DNA from: Amycolatopsis bartoniae
GTDB lineage: Bacteria > Actinomycetota > Actinomycetes > Mycobacteriales > Pseudonocardiaceae
NCBI RefSeq assembly: GCF_014191255.1
Contig: NZ_JACHWH010000001.1
Location: 2,356,001 to 2,420,000, forward strand
Direction of reading: 5' to 3'
Length of the DNA stretch: 64,000 nucleotides
In this document: piece by piece, positions 1 through 7,869 of the stretch
Layout of the letters: every line of letters starts with the position of its first letter
Position numbering within the stretch: position 1 is the first letter of the stretch
Notes under the pieces: model-generated
Databases searched by the model: none
Told to the model about the DNA's origin: nothing
Seen by the model: the letters and a program-made list of their open reading frames with translations, nothing else
Made by a program: the position numbers and the translations under genes

Positions 1-837
1 CAGCGGCTGGGCCTGCAACCGGGGCACCGCGAGCACGGCCACGTCGACCTCGGGGTCGAAGTAGACGACCCGCGCGGGCAGCCTGCCCTGCGACGTCTCG
101 ACCGCCGTCTCGTCCGTGCCCGCGACCACGTGCGCGTTGGTCATCACCCGCTGCGGCGCCACGACGAACCCGCTGCCCTCCAGCGCCCGCGAGCACGACG
201 ACGCCGTACCGCGGATCTTCAGCACGCTGCCCCGCAGCTGCTGCACGACCGCGCTGGTCTGCAGGCTCGTGTCCGGCGGCGCGATCTCGTTGATCTGCGT
301 CTTCTGGAACGGGTCCACGATGGACGGGAAGCCCGACACGTCGAGCAGCTTGCGCAGGTCGGCGGGCAGCCCTTCGGCGGCAGGGGGCATCGCCTTGTCG
401 ACGGCGCCGAGCACCGCGGAGTTGTTGATCGCCTTCGCGAGGCCGGGCAGCGCCGCGACCCCGGTCAGCGGCACCGCGATCAGCCAGGCCACGACGAACA
501 CCACGAGGCCCTGCACGATCGCGCCGAGGGTCTGGTCGATACCGCTGAGCTTGTCGGTGTTGATCCGGCTCTTCACGGCGTGCTTGATCCGCCTGCCGAC
601 CCACACGCCGAGCGTCTCGCCCAGCGCCACCAGGAACACCACGGTGGCCACCGCGAACGCGACCTTGGCCGCCGGGTTGCTGAACAGGTCCACGATCAGC
701 GGGGCGATCCGGATCCCCAGCACCGCGCCGCCGATCACGCCGACCAGCGCGGGCAGCGCGATGACGACGCCCTGGCGCGCGCCGGAGATGGCGGCGAGCA
801 GTGCCAGGACGATCACCAGGACGTCGACCCAGTTCAT
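1..837 (-). CDS. marP: MarP-like periplasmic serine protease, 3' end outside window
   Basis: The first 279 codons are present; the C-terminal part lies beyond position 1. The N-terminal ~160 residues hold four hydrophobic segments of CvpA type. A trypsin-like protease domain then begins with GSGFVVAPQRVMTNAHVVAG, which carries the catalytic His of the chymotrypsin fold. The Asp is probably in the later DPEVDVAVL stretch; the Ser is not in the window. Family knowledge: MarP (Rv3671c) is a membrane-tethered periplasmic protease needed for acid resistance in mycobacteria. The ATG at 835-837 overlaps the Nudix stop as ATGA, so it is the last gene of the nth-tlpA-nudix-marP operon. Certain as a CvpA-protease fusion; function by analogy. 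Confidence 0.9.
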   Translation of the reverse strand, partial: MNWVDVLVIVLALLAAISGARQGVVIALPALVGVIGGAVLGIRIAPLIVDLFSNPAAKVAFAVATVVFLVALGETLGVWVGRRIKHAVKSRINTDKLSGIDQTLGAIVQGLVVFVVAWLIAVPLTGVAALPGLAKAINNSAVLGAVDKAMPPAAEGLPADLRKLLDVSGFPSIVDPFQKTQINEIAPPDTSLQTSAVVQQLRGSVLKIRGTASSCSRALEGSGFVVAPQRVMTNAHVVAGTDETAVETSQGRLPARVVYFDPEVDVAVLAVPRLQAQPL

Positions 838-1517
838 CGTGTCTCCCTATCGTGCTCGCGCAGTGCCGCTTCGAGATCGCGCACGTCGTCGCGGTCCCAT
901 TCGCGCTCCCACCCGCCCAGGGAGAGCAGTACCGACAGCAGTCCGGCCGTGAACCCCCACACGAACAGACCGTCCACGGCGAACGCCGGTCCCTTGTACC
1001 CGGTGCCCGGCCGCCGGACCTGGAAGCGGTGCGCCGGGTCGGCCAGGTCGCTCAGCGCGACCCTGGCGACCGTCGCCGTCTCGGCCGGGTCGACGGCGTG
1101 CACCGGCGACGGAGTCTGCCAGTGCGCGAGGACCGGTGTCACGGCGAACCGCGAAACCGGAACGAACAGCTCGGGCAGCACGGCCACCGGCAGGACACCC
1201 GAAGGGTCGACGCCCGTCTCCTCCTCGGCCTCGCGCAGCGCTGTCGCCACGATGTCCGCATCACCCGGTTCGGCACCGCCACCCGGGAAGGCGACCTGGC
1301 CGGCGTGCGAGCCGAGGGTGTCGGCGCGGCGCAGGAGCAGCACGTCCGGGCCGCTCGGGCCTTCGCCGAAAAGGATGAGCACCGCGGCCGGGCGGGTTTG
1401 GCCGTTCCGGGGCGGGGAGAAGCGCGTGAACGTACTCGAATCGACCTGCCCGCTGATCTCGACCAGCGGGCGCAGCCAGACGGGAACCGTGCCCGCGTCG
1501 ACGAGCGGACCGGTCAC
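834..1517 (-). CDS. Nudix hydrolase, CoA-pyrophosphatase (NudL/YeaB) type
   Basis: 227 aa. The block LLLRRADTLGSHAGQVAFPGG is the signature that precedes the Nudix box in the UPF0035/NudL group. The box itself ends in REAEEETGV (REUXEEXGU), supplying the metal-binding glutamates. Members hydrolyse CoA and its derivatives to 3',5'-ADP and phosphopantetheine in the cytosol; that substrate is inferred from the signature. The GTG start overlaps the TlpA-like stop (GTGA) and its own stop overlaps the marP start, so translation is probably coupled. It corresponds to Rv3672c in the mycobacterial order. A second, unrelated Nudix protein lies at 8631-9434. Confidence 0.9.
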   Translation of the reverse strand: MTGPLVDAGTVPVWLRPLVEISGQVDSSTFTRFSPPRNGQTRPAAVLILFGEGPSGPDVLLLRRADTLGSHAGQVAFPGGGAEPGDADIVATALREAEEETGVDPSGVLPVAVLPELFVPVSRFAVTPVLAHWQTPSPVHAVDPAETATVARVALSDLADPAHRFQVRRPGTGYKGPAFAVDGLFVWGFTAGLLSVLLSLGGWEREWDRDDVRDLEAALREHDRETR

Positions 1518-2104
1518 GAACCACTCTCCACGGCCTGGCGCACCGCGTCAGGGTCGCCGAAGGTAGGTGGGTTCCGGATGAGGTGCACCTGCCCGTCGGG
1601 CGTGACCAGGTAGGACGAGGGCAGGGCGGCCACCTTGAGCTTCTCCCGGACCGGGCCCGTGTTGCCCTCGCCGTCGAAGACGCTCGGCAGGTGCACGCCC
1701 AGGTCCTTCAGCAGCGCGAGGCCGTCGGCCTGTGAGCTGGCGGCCTGCACGAGCAGCACCGGGACGGCGCCCGGCTGCCGGGCATACTGCGCGAGCACCG
1801 GCAACTCGGTCTTGCACGGGACGCACCAGGTGGCCCAGACGTTGACCAGCGTGGTGTGCCCGGCGAGCACGGCCGACAGGTCGACGTTCCCGCCGTCGGC
1901 GAGGCACTGCGCGGACACGCCGTCGAGCTGCGCGACCTTCCCCGAACCGGTGGTGGGGCACGGCGCGAGCGCGGCGGCGGCGCGCGCGGCGGTGAGGTCG
2001 GGCCCGGCGGTGTTGCGTGTCCCCGCGGTGCGCGGCAGCACCGCGACGATCACGGCGAGGACCAGCACCCCCGCCGCGAGCGCCCACTTCGTCACCTTGG
2101 TCAC
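1514..2104 (-). CDS. TlpA/ResA-like thioredoxin-fold protein, membrane anchored
   Basis: 196 aa from a GTG that overlaps the nth stop (GTGA). Residues ~7-24 form an uncleaved signal anchor ([15 protein letters not shown]), so the rest is extracytoplasmic. The thioredoxin fold carries the active site W-C94-V-P-C97 in the context [17 protein letters not shown], and a cis-proline region, ALPSSYLV, follows. Two further cysteines lie near residues 49 and 67. Family proteins reduce or isomerise disulfides in the periplasm, for example in cytochrome c maturation; no substrate can be named here. Longer in-frame readings that start inside nth are rejected because they would run through nth in another frame. 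Rv3673c is the positional equivalent. Confidence 0.9.
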   Translation of the reverse strand: MTKVTKWALAAGVLVLAVIVAVLPRTAGTRNTAGPDLTAARAAAALAPCPTTGSGKVAQLDGVSAQCLADGGNVDLSAVLAGHTTLVNVWATWCVPCKTELPVLAQYARQPGAVPVLLVQAASSQADGLALLKDLGVHLPSVFDGEGNTGPVREKLKVAALPSSYLVTPDGQVHLIRNPPTFGDPDAVRQAVESGS

Positions 2105-2862
2105 GAGCCCTGCACCATCGCCAGGATGTGGTCCCGTTCGGGACCCTTGACCAGCTTCGCCGCCTCCTCGAACCCGGTCGGGCCGGTGCCGTACGAGGGG
2201 CAGTCGCGCGCCAGGGGGCAGGCGCCGCACGCGGGCTTGCGGGCGTGGCAGACGCGGCGCCCGTGGAAGATCACCCGGTGCGAGAGCATCGTCCACTCCT
2301 TGCGCGGGATGAGCTCCCCGACGGCGTGCTCGACCTTCACCGGGTCCTCTTCGGACGTCCAACCCCACCGGCGCACCAGCCGGCCGAAGTGGGTGTCGAC
2401 GGTGATGCCGGGCACGCCGAAGGCGTTGCCGAGCACGACGTTCGCGGTCTTGCGGCCGACACCCGGCAGGGTGACGAGCTCGTCGAGCTTGTCCGGCACC
2501 TCCCCGCCGTAGCGTTCGACGAGGGCGGCGCCGAGACCCATCAGCGAGTTGGCCTTCGCGCGGAAGAAGCCGGTGGGCCGCAGCAGCTCCTCCAGCTCGG
2601 TGCGGTCGGCGGCGGCGTAGTCGGCGGCGGTCTTGAACCGGGCGAAGACAGCGGGCGTGACCTCGTTGACGCGCACGTCGGTGGTCTGCGCGGAGAGCAC
2701 CACGGCGACGAGCAGCTCGAGCGGGTTCGTGAAGTCGAGCTCCGCGTGCGCGTCGGGGAATTCCTCGGTGAGGCAACGCAGCATCCGCCGCGCGCGTCTC
2801 ACGAGTGCAAGCCTGCTTTCCCCGGCACCCTTCCGGGGGACGTGACGAACGGCGGGTGGCAC
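2101..2862 (-). CDS. nth: Endonuclease III (DNA glycosylase/AP lyase)
   Basis: 253 aa. The helix-hairpin-helix [14 protein letters not shown] carries the catalytic Lys (GRKTA), and VDTHFGRL supplies the catalytic Asp of the HhH-GPD family. A C-terminal [4Fe-4S] loop is intact: C205-x6-C212-x2-C215-x5-C221. The enzyme excises oxidised pyrimidines and cleaves the abasic strand in base-excision repair. The start is a GTG about 25 residues before the conserved fold, and a shorter start is possible. It heads the operon leading to marP and is transcribed away from the small membrane protein gene at 2900. Confidence 0.95.
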   Translation of the reverse strand: MPPAVRHVPRKGAGESRLALVRRARRMLRCLTEEFPDAHAELDFTNPLELLVAVVLSAQTTDVRVNEVTPAVFARFKTAADYAAADRTELEELLRPTGFFRAKANSLMGLGAALVERYGGEVPDKLDELVTLPGVGRKTANVVLGNAFGVPGITVDTHFGRLVRRWGWTSEEDPVKVEHAVGELIPRKEWTMLSHRVIFHGRRVCHARKPACGACPLARDCPSYGTGPTGFEEAAKLVKGPERDHILAMVQGS

Positions 2863-2899
2863 CCCGCTAGCCTACGGAAGCCGCTGTGGGTGCTTCCCG

Positions 2900-3220
2900 G
2901 TGGCCGACCTGCCACAGCTGAAGACCTGGCGCAAGAACCGAGCCCACTCAAGCGAGGATCTGAAGTTCATGACCGTCTGGTTCGTAGTCGCTGTGCCCCT
3001 CGTGATGATGTTCTTCGCCCTCGCCATGGAACGCGTCGAAAGCCGCCTCAAGCACGTCGCCGTGCAGGAGGAGGAGGTCGAGGAGTTCCTGGAGCAGGCC
3101 CGGCCGAACGAGGTCAGGGCGCTCTACGGGCACGGCATCGGCCGGGCGCTCGAACTGTTCCGGCTGCGCCGCCTCGGCGGCCGCGCCGCGAAGCTGCGGT
3201 CACGCCGCGCACAGGATTGA
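2900..3220 (+). CDS. Small single-span membrane protein, Rv3675-like position
   Basis: 106 aa if the GTG at 2900 is used; an internal ATG at 2969 would give a shorter form. A transmembrane segment (FMTVWFVVAVPLVMMFFALAM) occupies residues ~23-43. An acidic amphipathic stretch with repeated EEEVEEFLEQ follows, then a basic tail (RLGGRAAKLRSRR). It lies divergently from nth and upstream of crp. Rv3675, also annotated as a membrane protein, holds the same place in M. tuberculosis. No enzymatic motif is visible and the function is unknown. Codon use looks coding, but the start has no clear ribosome binding site. Confidence 0.65.
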   Translation: MADLPQLKTWRKNRAHSSEDLKFMTVWFVVAVPLVMMFFALAMERVESRLKHVAVQEEEVEEFLEQARPNEVRALYGHGIGRALELFRLRRLGGRAAKLRSRRAQD

Positions 3221-3377
3221 CCCGTTCGGGTTAGGGCTACCTCAACTCTCGCATACCCTCGGTCAACTGGCTGTCAGCAGCGATTAAGCTGGCTGACCGG
3301 ACGAGATCGTTTCCACCCTCCTGGGCGTTAGCAGCCTGCCAACCGGCGAGCCGTGCGGCGATCTCGCCCGAACGGCC

Positions 3378-3405
3378 TAGACTGCACGCAAGTGATCGGC
3401 GACAC
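3378..3405 (+). promoter_or_regulatory. Possible crp promoter -10 and adjacent Crp/GlxR-like half-site
   Basis: A TANNNT -10 element (TAGACT, 3378-3383) is followed within ten bases by GTGATCGGCGACAC (3392-3405). That sequence resembles one good half (GTGA) of the TGTGA-N6-TCACA site with a poor second half. The arrangement would fit autoregulation of crp, as known for GlxR, but no convincing -35 is seen. Confidence 0.3.
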
Positions 3406-3450
3406 GCTCCCGCACCGGGGGCCGCGTCGCCAGCAATGAGGAGGCACGAG

Positions 3451-4125
3451 GTGGACGAGACCCTGGCCCGGGCGGGCATCTTCCAGGGGGTCGAACCGGC
3501 CGCGGCCGAGGCGCTCGCGCAGACCTTGGAGACCGTGGAGTTCCCCCGGGGTCACGTGATCTTCACCGAGGGCGAACCGGGCGACAAGCTGTACATCATC
3601 CTGTCCGGCAAGGTCAAGATCGGCCGGAAGTCCCCGGACGGGCGCGAGAACCTGCTGTGGATCGCGGGACCGTCCGACATGTTCGGCGAGCTGTCGATCT
3701 TCGACCCGGGGCCGCGCACGTCGAGCGCCACCACGGTGACCGAGGTGCGCGCGGTGACGATGGACCGCCCGTCGCTGCGGAAGTGGATCTCGACCCGGCC
3801 GGAGATCGCCGAGCAGCTGCTGCGGGTGATCGCGCGCCGGTTGCGCCGGACGAACAACATGGTCGCCGAGCTGATCTTCACCGACGTGCCCGGCCGGGTG
3901 GCGCGCGCTCTTCTGCAGCTGGCGCAGCGCTTCGGCAGCCAGGAGGCCGGCATCCTCCGGGTCACCCACGACCTGACGCAGGAAGAGATCGCGCAGTACG
4001 TCGGCGCGAGCCGCGAGACGGTCAACAAGGCCCTCGCCGACTTCGCTCACCGAGGCTGGCTCCGCCTGGAAGGCAAGTCCGTCCTGATCCTGGACCCAGA
4101 ACGCCTAGCCCGCCGCGCCCGGTAG
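3451..4125 (+). CDS. crp: Crp/GlxR-family cAMP-responsive transcription regulator
   Basis: 224 aa from the GTG at 3451, preceded by GAGGAGG at 3439-3444; this matches the length of M. tuberculosis Crp (Rv3676). An upstream in-frame ATG at 3436 overlaps the ribosome binding site and is not preferred. The N-terminal cyclic-nucleotide fold has the phosphate-binding cassette [18 protein letters not shown]. The C-terminal winged helix contains [20 protein letters not shown], the DNA-recognition element of the family. The protein acts as a homodimer that binds TGTGA-type palindromes and globally controls carbon and respiratory genes. Its context between the nth operon and the metallo-beta-lactamase operon is conserved in mycobacteria apart from the insertion that follows here. 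Confidence 0.96.
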   Translation: MDETLARAGIFQGVEPAAAEALAQTLETVEFPRGHVIFTEGEPGDKLYIILSGKVKIGRKSPDGRENLLWIAGPSDMFGELSIFDPGPRTSSATTVTEVRAVTMDRPSLRKWISTRPEIAEQLLRVIARRLRRTNNMVAELIFTDVPGRVARALLQLAQRFGSQEAGILRVTHDLTQEEIAQYVGASRETVNKALADFAHRGWLRLEGKSVLILDPERLARRAR

Positions 4126-4580
4126 CAAGACCCCAACCCCAACCGCACCCGACTGCCAAACGCAACCACGGCAGGGGGGTCCAGGGGGGCGAAGCCCTCC
4201 CTGGCGGGGGTTTGGGGGTTCGACCCCCAATGTGATCGCCGGAGTGCCCAGGCGCAGCGAGCGAAGCGAGCAAGCAGGGGCACTCCGAAACGAAGGGCCG
4301 GGCGCCACCCCCGACGTGGCGCACCGGCCCTTCGCTGTGCGCGAGCCATCCCCCGACGGATCGCGCTCCCCGCCCTCCGGAATTAGGCCCCGACCCGATG
4401 CCCGGAGGGAGTTCTTCTGTTATGTCAACTCTGCCACGGCCCCTCCCCTGGATTTCAAGGCCGTTCACCCTCAAGGACGCCCCCGTGGCCTCTTCGTTGC
4501 GTGATTTCCGCGCAAACCCGGCGTCCGTTATGCAACCGAGACCAACCAGCGAGAACTGGTGATGAACCTCGCCGCGAAAC
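4126..4580. other. Intergenic stretch with a chain of stable hairpins
   Basis: No credible gene lies in this ~450-base gap. Stems seen: 4181-4190 with 4194-4204 (imperfect); TTGGGGG 4212-4218 with CCCCCAA 4224-4230 (5-base loop); GGAGTGCCC 4241-4249 with 4278-4286 (perfect 9 bp); and a two-part stem 4291-4308 with 4316-4334 (11 bp plus 7 bp with one bulged A). The last contains CGAAGGGCCGG and its exact complement. They sit after crp and could end transcription in either direction, or belong to a dispersed intergenic repeat family. The open frames on either strand look like GC-rich chance ORFs. Confidence 0.6.
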
Positions 4581-4582
4581 AA

Positions 4583-4618
4583 CTGGTACCCCCGTACCAG
4601 AGTGCGGCATACTGGTAC
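4583..4618 (+). promoter_or_regulatory. Inverted repeat plus third half-site upstream of MFS gene
   Basis: CTGGTAC (4583-4589), a CCCC spacer and GTACCAG (4594-4600) form a perfect 7-bp inverted repeat. A third CTGGTAC lies at 4612-4618, two bases before the ATG at 4621. The position is where a repressor would block initiation of the MFS gene. No regulator gene is adjacent, so the cognate protein is unknown. Confidence 0.55.
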
Positions 4619-4620
4619 GC

Positions 4621-5850
4621 ATGTCCCAGTCCGTCTCCCTCGCCGACTACCGTGCTGCCCTGACGACCCCCGGTTCCACCCGGCCCCTGGTCGCGTCGTT
4701 GCTCGCCCGCCTGCCGATCGCGATGATCGGTCTCTCGGCGTTGCTGTACGTCCAGCGGGAGACCGGCTCGTTCGCCGCCGCGGGGCTGGTGTCCGCCGGG
4801 TCGCTGGTGGGTGTCTCCGCCGGGTCGGTGGTGCAGGGCAGGCTGATCGACCGGTTCGGCCCGACGCGCCCGCTGCTGGTGATGGTGGTGCTGTTCGCGC
4901 TCGCGATGGCGGGGCTGACGCTGGCGATCGAGGCGCACGCGGCGACGCCGCTGCTCGTCCTGCTCGGCGGCGGCATCGGGATCACGGAGCCCATGGTCGG
5001 CTCGGCGTCCCGGGCGTTGTGGGGCAGGCTGGTCGCGGTGGAAGGCGTGCGCAACGCCGCCTTCTCGTACGAGGCGATCAGCATGGAGGTCTTCTTCATC
5101 CTCGGTCCCGGCCTGGCCGGGCTGCTGGTCGCCGCGCCGTGGCCGGGTACGGGCATGATCGCGGGTTCGGTCTGCATGATCGCCGGCGGCACGCTGTTCG
5201 CGCTCAGCCCGGCCGTCCGCGCGTGGGGTTCGGCGCCGGCCGGCGGACGGCGGTCGCTGCTGGGCGCGCTCGCGGGTCCGGGCATGCGCACGCTCGCGCT
5301 GGCGGCGCTCGGGTTCGGTGTGGTGATCGGGTTCGTCGAGGTGGCGGTGCCCGCGGCGGCGACGGAGGCGGGCAGGCCGGAGCTGGGCGGGGTGCTGCTG
5401 TCGGCTTGGTCGGTCAGCTCGGTGGCCTTCGGTATCGCGTTCAGCCTGCGCCCGTGGCCGCGGGCGATGTCGTTGCGGCTGCCCACGCTGCTCGCCGCGT
5501 TCGGGCTGCTGGTGGCGTTGCTCGCGCTGCCGTCGAGCCTGTGGGGCCTGGCGCTGGCGATGCTCGTCGCGGGCGCGATGATCACGCCCCAGTCGGCCAC
5601 CCACTCGGCGGCGATCGAGCTGGTGGCCCCCGAGGGCACGGCGGCGGAGGCCTTCGGCTGGGTCCTCACGGCGGTGACGCTCGGGCTCGCGTTCGGCCAG
5701 TCCGTGAGCGGCTACCTGGTGGAGCACGCGGGCCCGTCGGCGTCGTTCCTGGCGGCGAGCGCGTCGGCACTGGTGGTCGCCGCGGTGGTCTGGCTGCTGC
5801 GGCACACCGTCCAGCAGCCCGCGCCGTCGCGCGAAGAGGCGCTGGTCTGA
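4621..5850 (+). CDS. Major facilitator superfamily transporter
   Basis: 409 aa, about 12 hydrophobic segments, with no large soluble domain. The loop GRLIDRFGPTRPLL between helices 2 and 3 matches the MFS motif A pattern (GxxxDRxGxR). ATG at 4621 is chosen; an open extension upstream would cross the inverted-repeat operator. A paralogue with similar architecture lies at 24511-25695: compare SYEAISMEVFFILGPGLAG here with SLDSISLEASFMVGPAAG there. MFS proteins of this kind usually export small molecules by proton antiport; the substrate cannot be read from sequence. Not part of the mycobacterial gene order. Confidence 0.85.
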   Translation: MSQSVSLADYRAALTTPGSTRPLVASLLARLPIAMIGLSALLYVQRETGSFAAAGLVSAGSLVGVSAGSVVQGRLIDRFGPTRPLLVMVVLFALAMAGLTLAIEAHAATPLLVLLGGGIGITEPMVGSASRALWGRLVAVEGVRNAAFSYEAISMEVFFILGPGLAGLLVAAPWPGTGMIAGSVCMIAGGTLFALSPAVRAWGSAPAGGRRSLLGALAGPGMRTLALAALGFGVVIGFVEVAVPAAATEAGRPELGGVLLSAWSVSSVAFGIAFSLRPWPRAMSLRLPTLLAAFGLLVALLALPSSLWGLALAMLVAGAMITPQSATHSAAIELVAPEGTAAEAFGWVLTAVTLGLAFGQSVSGYLVEHAGPSASFLAASASALVVAAVVWLLRHTVQQPAPSREEALV

Positions 5851-5851
5851 T

Positions 5852-6655
5852 TCAGAACCGCGGTTCGTTCTCCACGTGCACCACGTTCCCCGCGGGTCCG
5901 TAGGTGAGGACCGTGCCTTCCCAGCGGCCGAAGTCGAGCCCTGCACCGGCCGATCCGACGGTGTAGAACTGCGTCGCCGTCGAGGCGCGCACGAACGTGT
6001 CCAGCAGCTGCGCCATCCGAGAGCAGAACACGTTCCCGTCGCCCGGTCCCGGTGCGATGAACGCCACCGAGCAGGAGAACAGGTCCACCCCGGCGACGAA
6101 CTGGCCGCGGAGCACCGACAGCACCGCGAGGTTGGCGAGCGTGAGGTTCTCCCGGCAGAACTGGACGAACGCCGCCCGGCCGTGCGCCATCAGCTTGAGC
6201 CGCACTGGATCGGCGGTGTGCGCGACCGTGTCGGCCGCGCTGTCGAGGAAGAACTGCAGCGGGGTGTCGAAGTTGACCTCGATCACGGTGTCCCCGGCCG
6301 GCCGGTTCCCCTGCAGCCGGACGTCGCGGTACACCAGCCGGTGGGGCCGGAACGCGCCGGCACCGGCGACCGTTTCGTCGGGAAACGCGTCCGGGGCCAC
6401 GAAGAACCCCTTCAACGCCCGGAAGGTCACCTGACCGGGTTGGACGAGGCCGTCCTCGAACCCCAGCTGACTCCGTTGGAACTGCCGGATCGCGGCGACG
6501 GTCTTCGGGCCGACCAGCCCGTCCACGTCCAGCTGCGGGTCCGGGCCACCGGACCCGGGATCGACGTGGTTCAGCAACATCTGCACCGTGAAGACGTCGT
6601 CACCGTCGTTGGCGCCGCCGTTCCCCACGCTCGCGGACAAGTCCCTGACCGACAT
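5852..6655 (-). CDS. Peptidoglycan-binding-like domain fused to unknown domain with possible His/Cys dyad
   Basis: 267 aa, no signal peptide. Residues ~15-80 match the PG_binding_1 helical fold (DVFTVQMLLN...DGLVGPKTVAAIRQFQRSQ). The remaining ~180 residues are unfamiliar. They contain RLKLMAHGRAAF (His-Gly) and, about 40 residues later, GVDLFSCSVAF. This spacing and setting resemble the catalytic His and Cys of clan CD (caspase-like, CHAT or DUF4347) folds, but that is only a motif-level suggestion. The gene is 12 bp downstream of a second PG-binding protein on the same strand, so the two are probably co-transcribed. Its 3' end abuts the convergent MFS gene. Confidence 0.7.
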   Translation of the reverse strand: MSVRDLSASVGNGGANDGDDVFTVQMLLNHVDPGSGGPDPQLDVDGLVGPKTVAAIRQFQRSQLGFEDGLVQPGQVTFRALKGFFVAPDAFPDETVAGAGAFRPHRLVYRDVRLQGNRPAGDTVIEVNFDTPLQFFLDSAADTVAHTADPVRLKLMAHGRAAFVQFCRENLTLANLAVLSVLRGQFVAGVDLFSCSVAFIAPGPGDGNVFCSRMAQLLDTFVRASTATQFYTVGSAGAGLDFGRWEGTVLTYGPAGNVVHVENEPRF

Positions 6656-6667
6656 GGCGGTCTCCTT

Positions 6668-7789
6668 TCACTGCCCGAGTGCGCGCCAGGTGTTGGGGCC
6701 GACGACGCCGTCGACCGCGAGCGCCGCGCGACGCTGGAACTCGCGGACGCGGGCGTCCGTCGCCGGCCCGAACTGTCCGTCGACGGCGATCGGCGTGAGT
6801 TCCGGCATCCGGGCGTTGAGCAGGCGTTGCAGCTTGCGGACCGCCGGACCCGCCGAGCCACGACGCAGGGTCGGCGTACCGGCCGCGTTCTCCTCCGCCT
6901 GAGCGGTACCGGGGTCGGGCGCTTGCCCGGTGAGCGCTGCCCACGTCCTCGGGCCGACGATCCCGTCCACCACCAGCCCGGTCCGCGACTGGAACTCCCG
7001 GGCCCGTCCCTCCGTCGCCGGCCCGAACTGCCCGTCCACGGCGATCGGGACGAGGTCGGTCAGGCGGGCATTGAGCAGGCGTTGCAGCTTGCGGACCGCC
7101 GGACCCGCCGAGCCACGACGCAGGGTCGGCGTACCGGCCGCGTTCTCCTCCGCCTGAGCCGAGGTCTCGGCCGGAGTGGGCGCCGAGACCCGCACGTCGA
7201 GGTACAGGCCGTATTCGCCGTAGTCACCACCGTCGTCCCGGCCACTGAGAATGATCACGTCGGTCCAGGCCAACGACCTCGGATCATCCGGGCGGGTGAG
7301 GGTCCGTCGCCGCGAGTCCGCCTGTAACAGCGCGTCCGCGGGGAGCGCGGCGGCCTGGGGGTTGTAGATGTCGTTGCTGATGCCGAGGACACCCGCGCCG
7401 AAGTTGACCAGTCCACGGGCCAACAGGTCGATCAACGGCGCGGCGGCTGCCCCCAGCCCGGCTGTGTACGCCGCCAAGGCGGTCGTGATCGCGGCCGCGG
7501 CGGCGTCCGCGAGGACCTGTTTCTCCTGTTCCACGTCACCCGAGTCGAACTCCGCGAGCGTCGCGACCAGCCCGAGGTCCTGCGGGGGACCCGAGTACAG
7601 GAGCGCCTGCATCGTGTGGATCCGCTGCCCGTCCGGCCCCATCCGCAGGTAACCGGAGTCGGGGAACTTCAGGGCGGGATGCGGTTGTCGGTCCGCCGAC
7701 CCCACCTGCACGCTGCCGTAGATCTCGTCTTCGCTCTCCTGCCGCACGCGGCACTCGAGACCCGTCGCCCAGACTTCCACCCGGCTCAT
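6668..7789 (-). CDS. Protein with novel N-terminal domain and two tandem peptidoglycan-binding-like domains
   Basis: 373 aa; ATG at 7787-7789 has a strong ribosome binding site (AGGAGGGGCG), which excludes the longer frame. No signal peptide. Residues ~1-205 are a single unrecognised domain with a DEIYGSV strand region and an Ala-rich helical central hairpin (AAAAAITTALAAYTAGLGAAAAPL), ending in VIILSGRDDGGDYGEYGLYL. Two PG_binding_1-like repeats follow, each with GSAGPAVRKLQRLLNAR and IAVDGQFGPAT. They are joined by a linker that also repeats (AQAEENAAGTPTLRR). At DNA level 89 bp are identical between the repeats. Its neighbour at 5852 carries the same kind of binding domain, suggesting the two proteins act together. 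Confidence 0.75.
   Translation of the reverse strand: MSRVEVWATGLECRVRQESEDEIYGSVQVGSADRQPHPALKFPDSGYLRMGPDGQRIHTMQALLYSGPPQDLGLVATLAEFDSGDVEQEKQVLADAAAAAITTALAAYTAGLGAAAAPLIDLLARGLVNFGAGVLGISNDIYNPQAAALPADALLQADSRRRTLTRPDDPRSLAWTDVIILSGRDDGGDYGEYGLYLDVRVSAPTPAETSAQAEENAAGTPTLRRGSAGPAVRKLQRLLNARLTDLVPIAVDGQFGPATEGRAREFQSRTGLVVDGIVGPRTWAALTGQAPDPGTAQAEENAAGTPTLRRGSAGPAVRKLQRLLNARMPELTPIAVDGQFGPATDARVREFQRRAALAVDGVVGPNTWRALGQ
6816..7159. repeat. 89-bp exact direct repeat within a coding region
   Basis: Positions 6816-6904 and 7071-7159 are identical and exactly 255 bp (85 codons) apart, in frame. They encode the end of the linker and the start of each PG-binding repeat. Flanking parts of the two units have diverged, so this is either a recent partial duplication or gene conversion. 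Confidence 0.9.
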
Positions 7790-7869
7790 CGCCCCTCCTG
7801 ACCGCGTTCGCTTCGTTGCGAATGCCCGGTTAGTCGGTTTGGGAGCCGAAACGTAACAAGATCCCGGTT

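Noticed and set aside
3436-3450. ATG start for crp at 3436
   Set aside because: It overlaps the GAGGAGG ribosome binding site; the GTG at 3451 gives the known 224-residue length.
4501-4620. N-terminal extension of the MFS gene from 4501
   Set aside because: It would translate the inverted-repeat operator region and add no conserved sequence before MSQSVSLADY.
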